This document shows positions 63,890 to 64,000 of a DNA stretch of 64,000 nt, one piece after another. Source of the DNA: YA12-FULL-51-18 sp041665305 (GTDB lineage: Bacteria; Elusimicrobiota; Elusimicrobia; Elusimicrobiales; UBA9959); NCBI GenBank assembly GCA_041665305.1, contig JBAYJD010000002.1, positions 38,140-102,139 on the forward strand. The letters are read 5' to 3'. The notes below the pieces were generated by a model. The model did no database searches. It saw nothing but the letters and a program-made list of their open reading frames with translations, and was not told the origin of the DNA. Position 1 is the stretch's first letter. The number at the start of each line of letters is the position of its first letter. A program made the position numbers and the translations under genes.

Positions 63890-64000
63890 CATAAAAATTT
63901 TAAGGGAACGGCGGGCTGCAAGTTCGGGGTCCTGCCAGCTATGGGGCCCATCGGGCCTGCGGCCGGCCCGGCGACTTCGCGCCGGTTGCCTGTTCATTGA
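63890..64000 (+). repeat. Dispersed two-core element, copy 3, cut by the window end
   Basis: From TTTTAAGGGAACGGC the sequence follows copy 1 (26066 onwards) through GTTCGGGGTCCT, CCCATCGGGCCTGCGG, the CCGGCG/CGCCGG hairpin and GGTTGCCTGTTCATTGA at the edge. At least the last 80 bp are about 90 percent identical by eye, much closer to copy 1 than to copy 2. Confidence 0.8.

Overview
The window is GC-rich bacterial chromosome. Every protein gene I can support is on the minus strand, so transcription runs from right to left. Dense protein coding, Tad/Flp pilus genes, PorV-like outer-membrane proteins, FlgD-type Ig modules and giant secreted Ig-repeat proteins suggest a Gram-negative-type bacterium of the Elusimicrobiota or a related deep lineage. 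That placement is inference: the window has no rRNA or other phylogenetic marker except tsaD.

Layout in transcription order. (1) 63.7-57.8 kb: an exported protein of unknown function, then ftsX, a degenerate EnvC-like murein hydrolase activator, the C-terminal processing protease ctpA, and tsaD. (2) 57.8-47.3 kb: a solute-binding-protein homologue without a signal peptide, a GAF-GGDEF diguanylate cyclase, two PorV-like proteins, a coiled-coil/propeller membrane protein, and a 1,055-residue secreted protein with FlgD-like Ig modules. (3) 47.3-38.0 kb: a Tad pilus locus with two Flp-type pilins, TadE-like, CpaB/RcpC, a short secretin, a TadZ-TadA fusion, TadB, TadC and a TPR protein. (4) 37.9-28.8 kb: a signalling block of two histidine kinases, three response regulators, a HAMP-PAS sensor, a small membrane protein and a thioredoxin-fold exported protein. 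(5) 28.6-23.6 kb: a second pilin set (Flp-like pilin, TadG-like, TadE-like) followed by a Cys-rich membrane protein and an S41 protease homologue that has lost both catalytic residues. (6) 23.6-22.7 kb: a non-coding region with two promoter-RNA-terminator cassettes. (7) 22.7-1: a HEAT-repeat membrane protein and a single open frame of at least 7,311 codons, cut by the left edge, encoding a giant Ig-like repeat protein.

The most interesting region is 23.0-23.6 kb. Two cassettes share the same promoter geometry (a TTGAC-N2-GTCAA palindrome, 11 bp, TTGACA, 16 bp, TATAAT) and homologous terminators but carry different RNAs. The downstream one has the hallmarks of a class I cyclic-di-GMP (GEMM) riboswitch and lies upstream of the HEAT/giant-protein operon. 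The upstream one is a structured RNA I do not recognise. With the diguanylate cyclase at 55-56.5 kb and the Tad genes, this suggests a cyclic-di-GMP circuit controlling surface attachment.

The window also has three families of intergenic repeats: a roughly 400-bp two-core element (two copies plus one cut by the right edge), three ATAAAATG-type hairpins, and a 41-bp AT-rich repeat. I saw no tRNA, rRNA, CRISPR array, transposase or phage gene.
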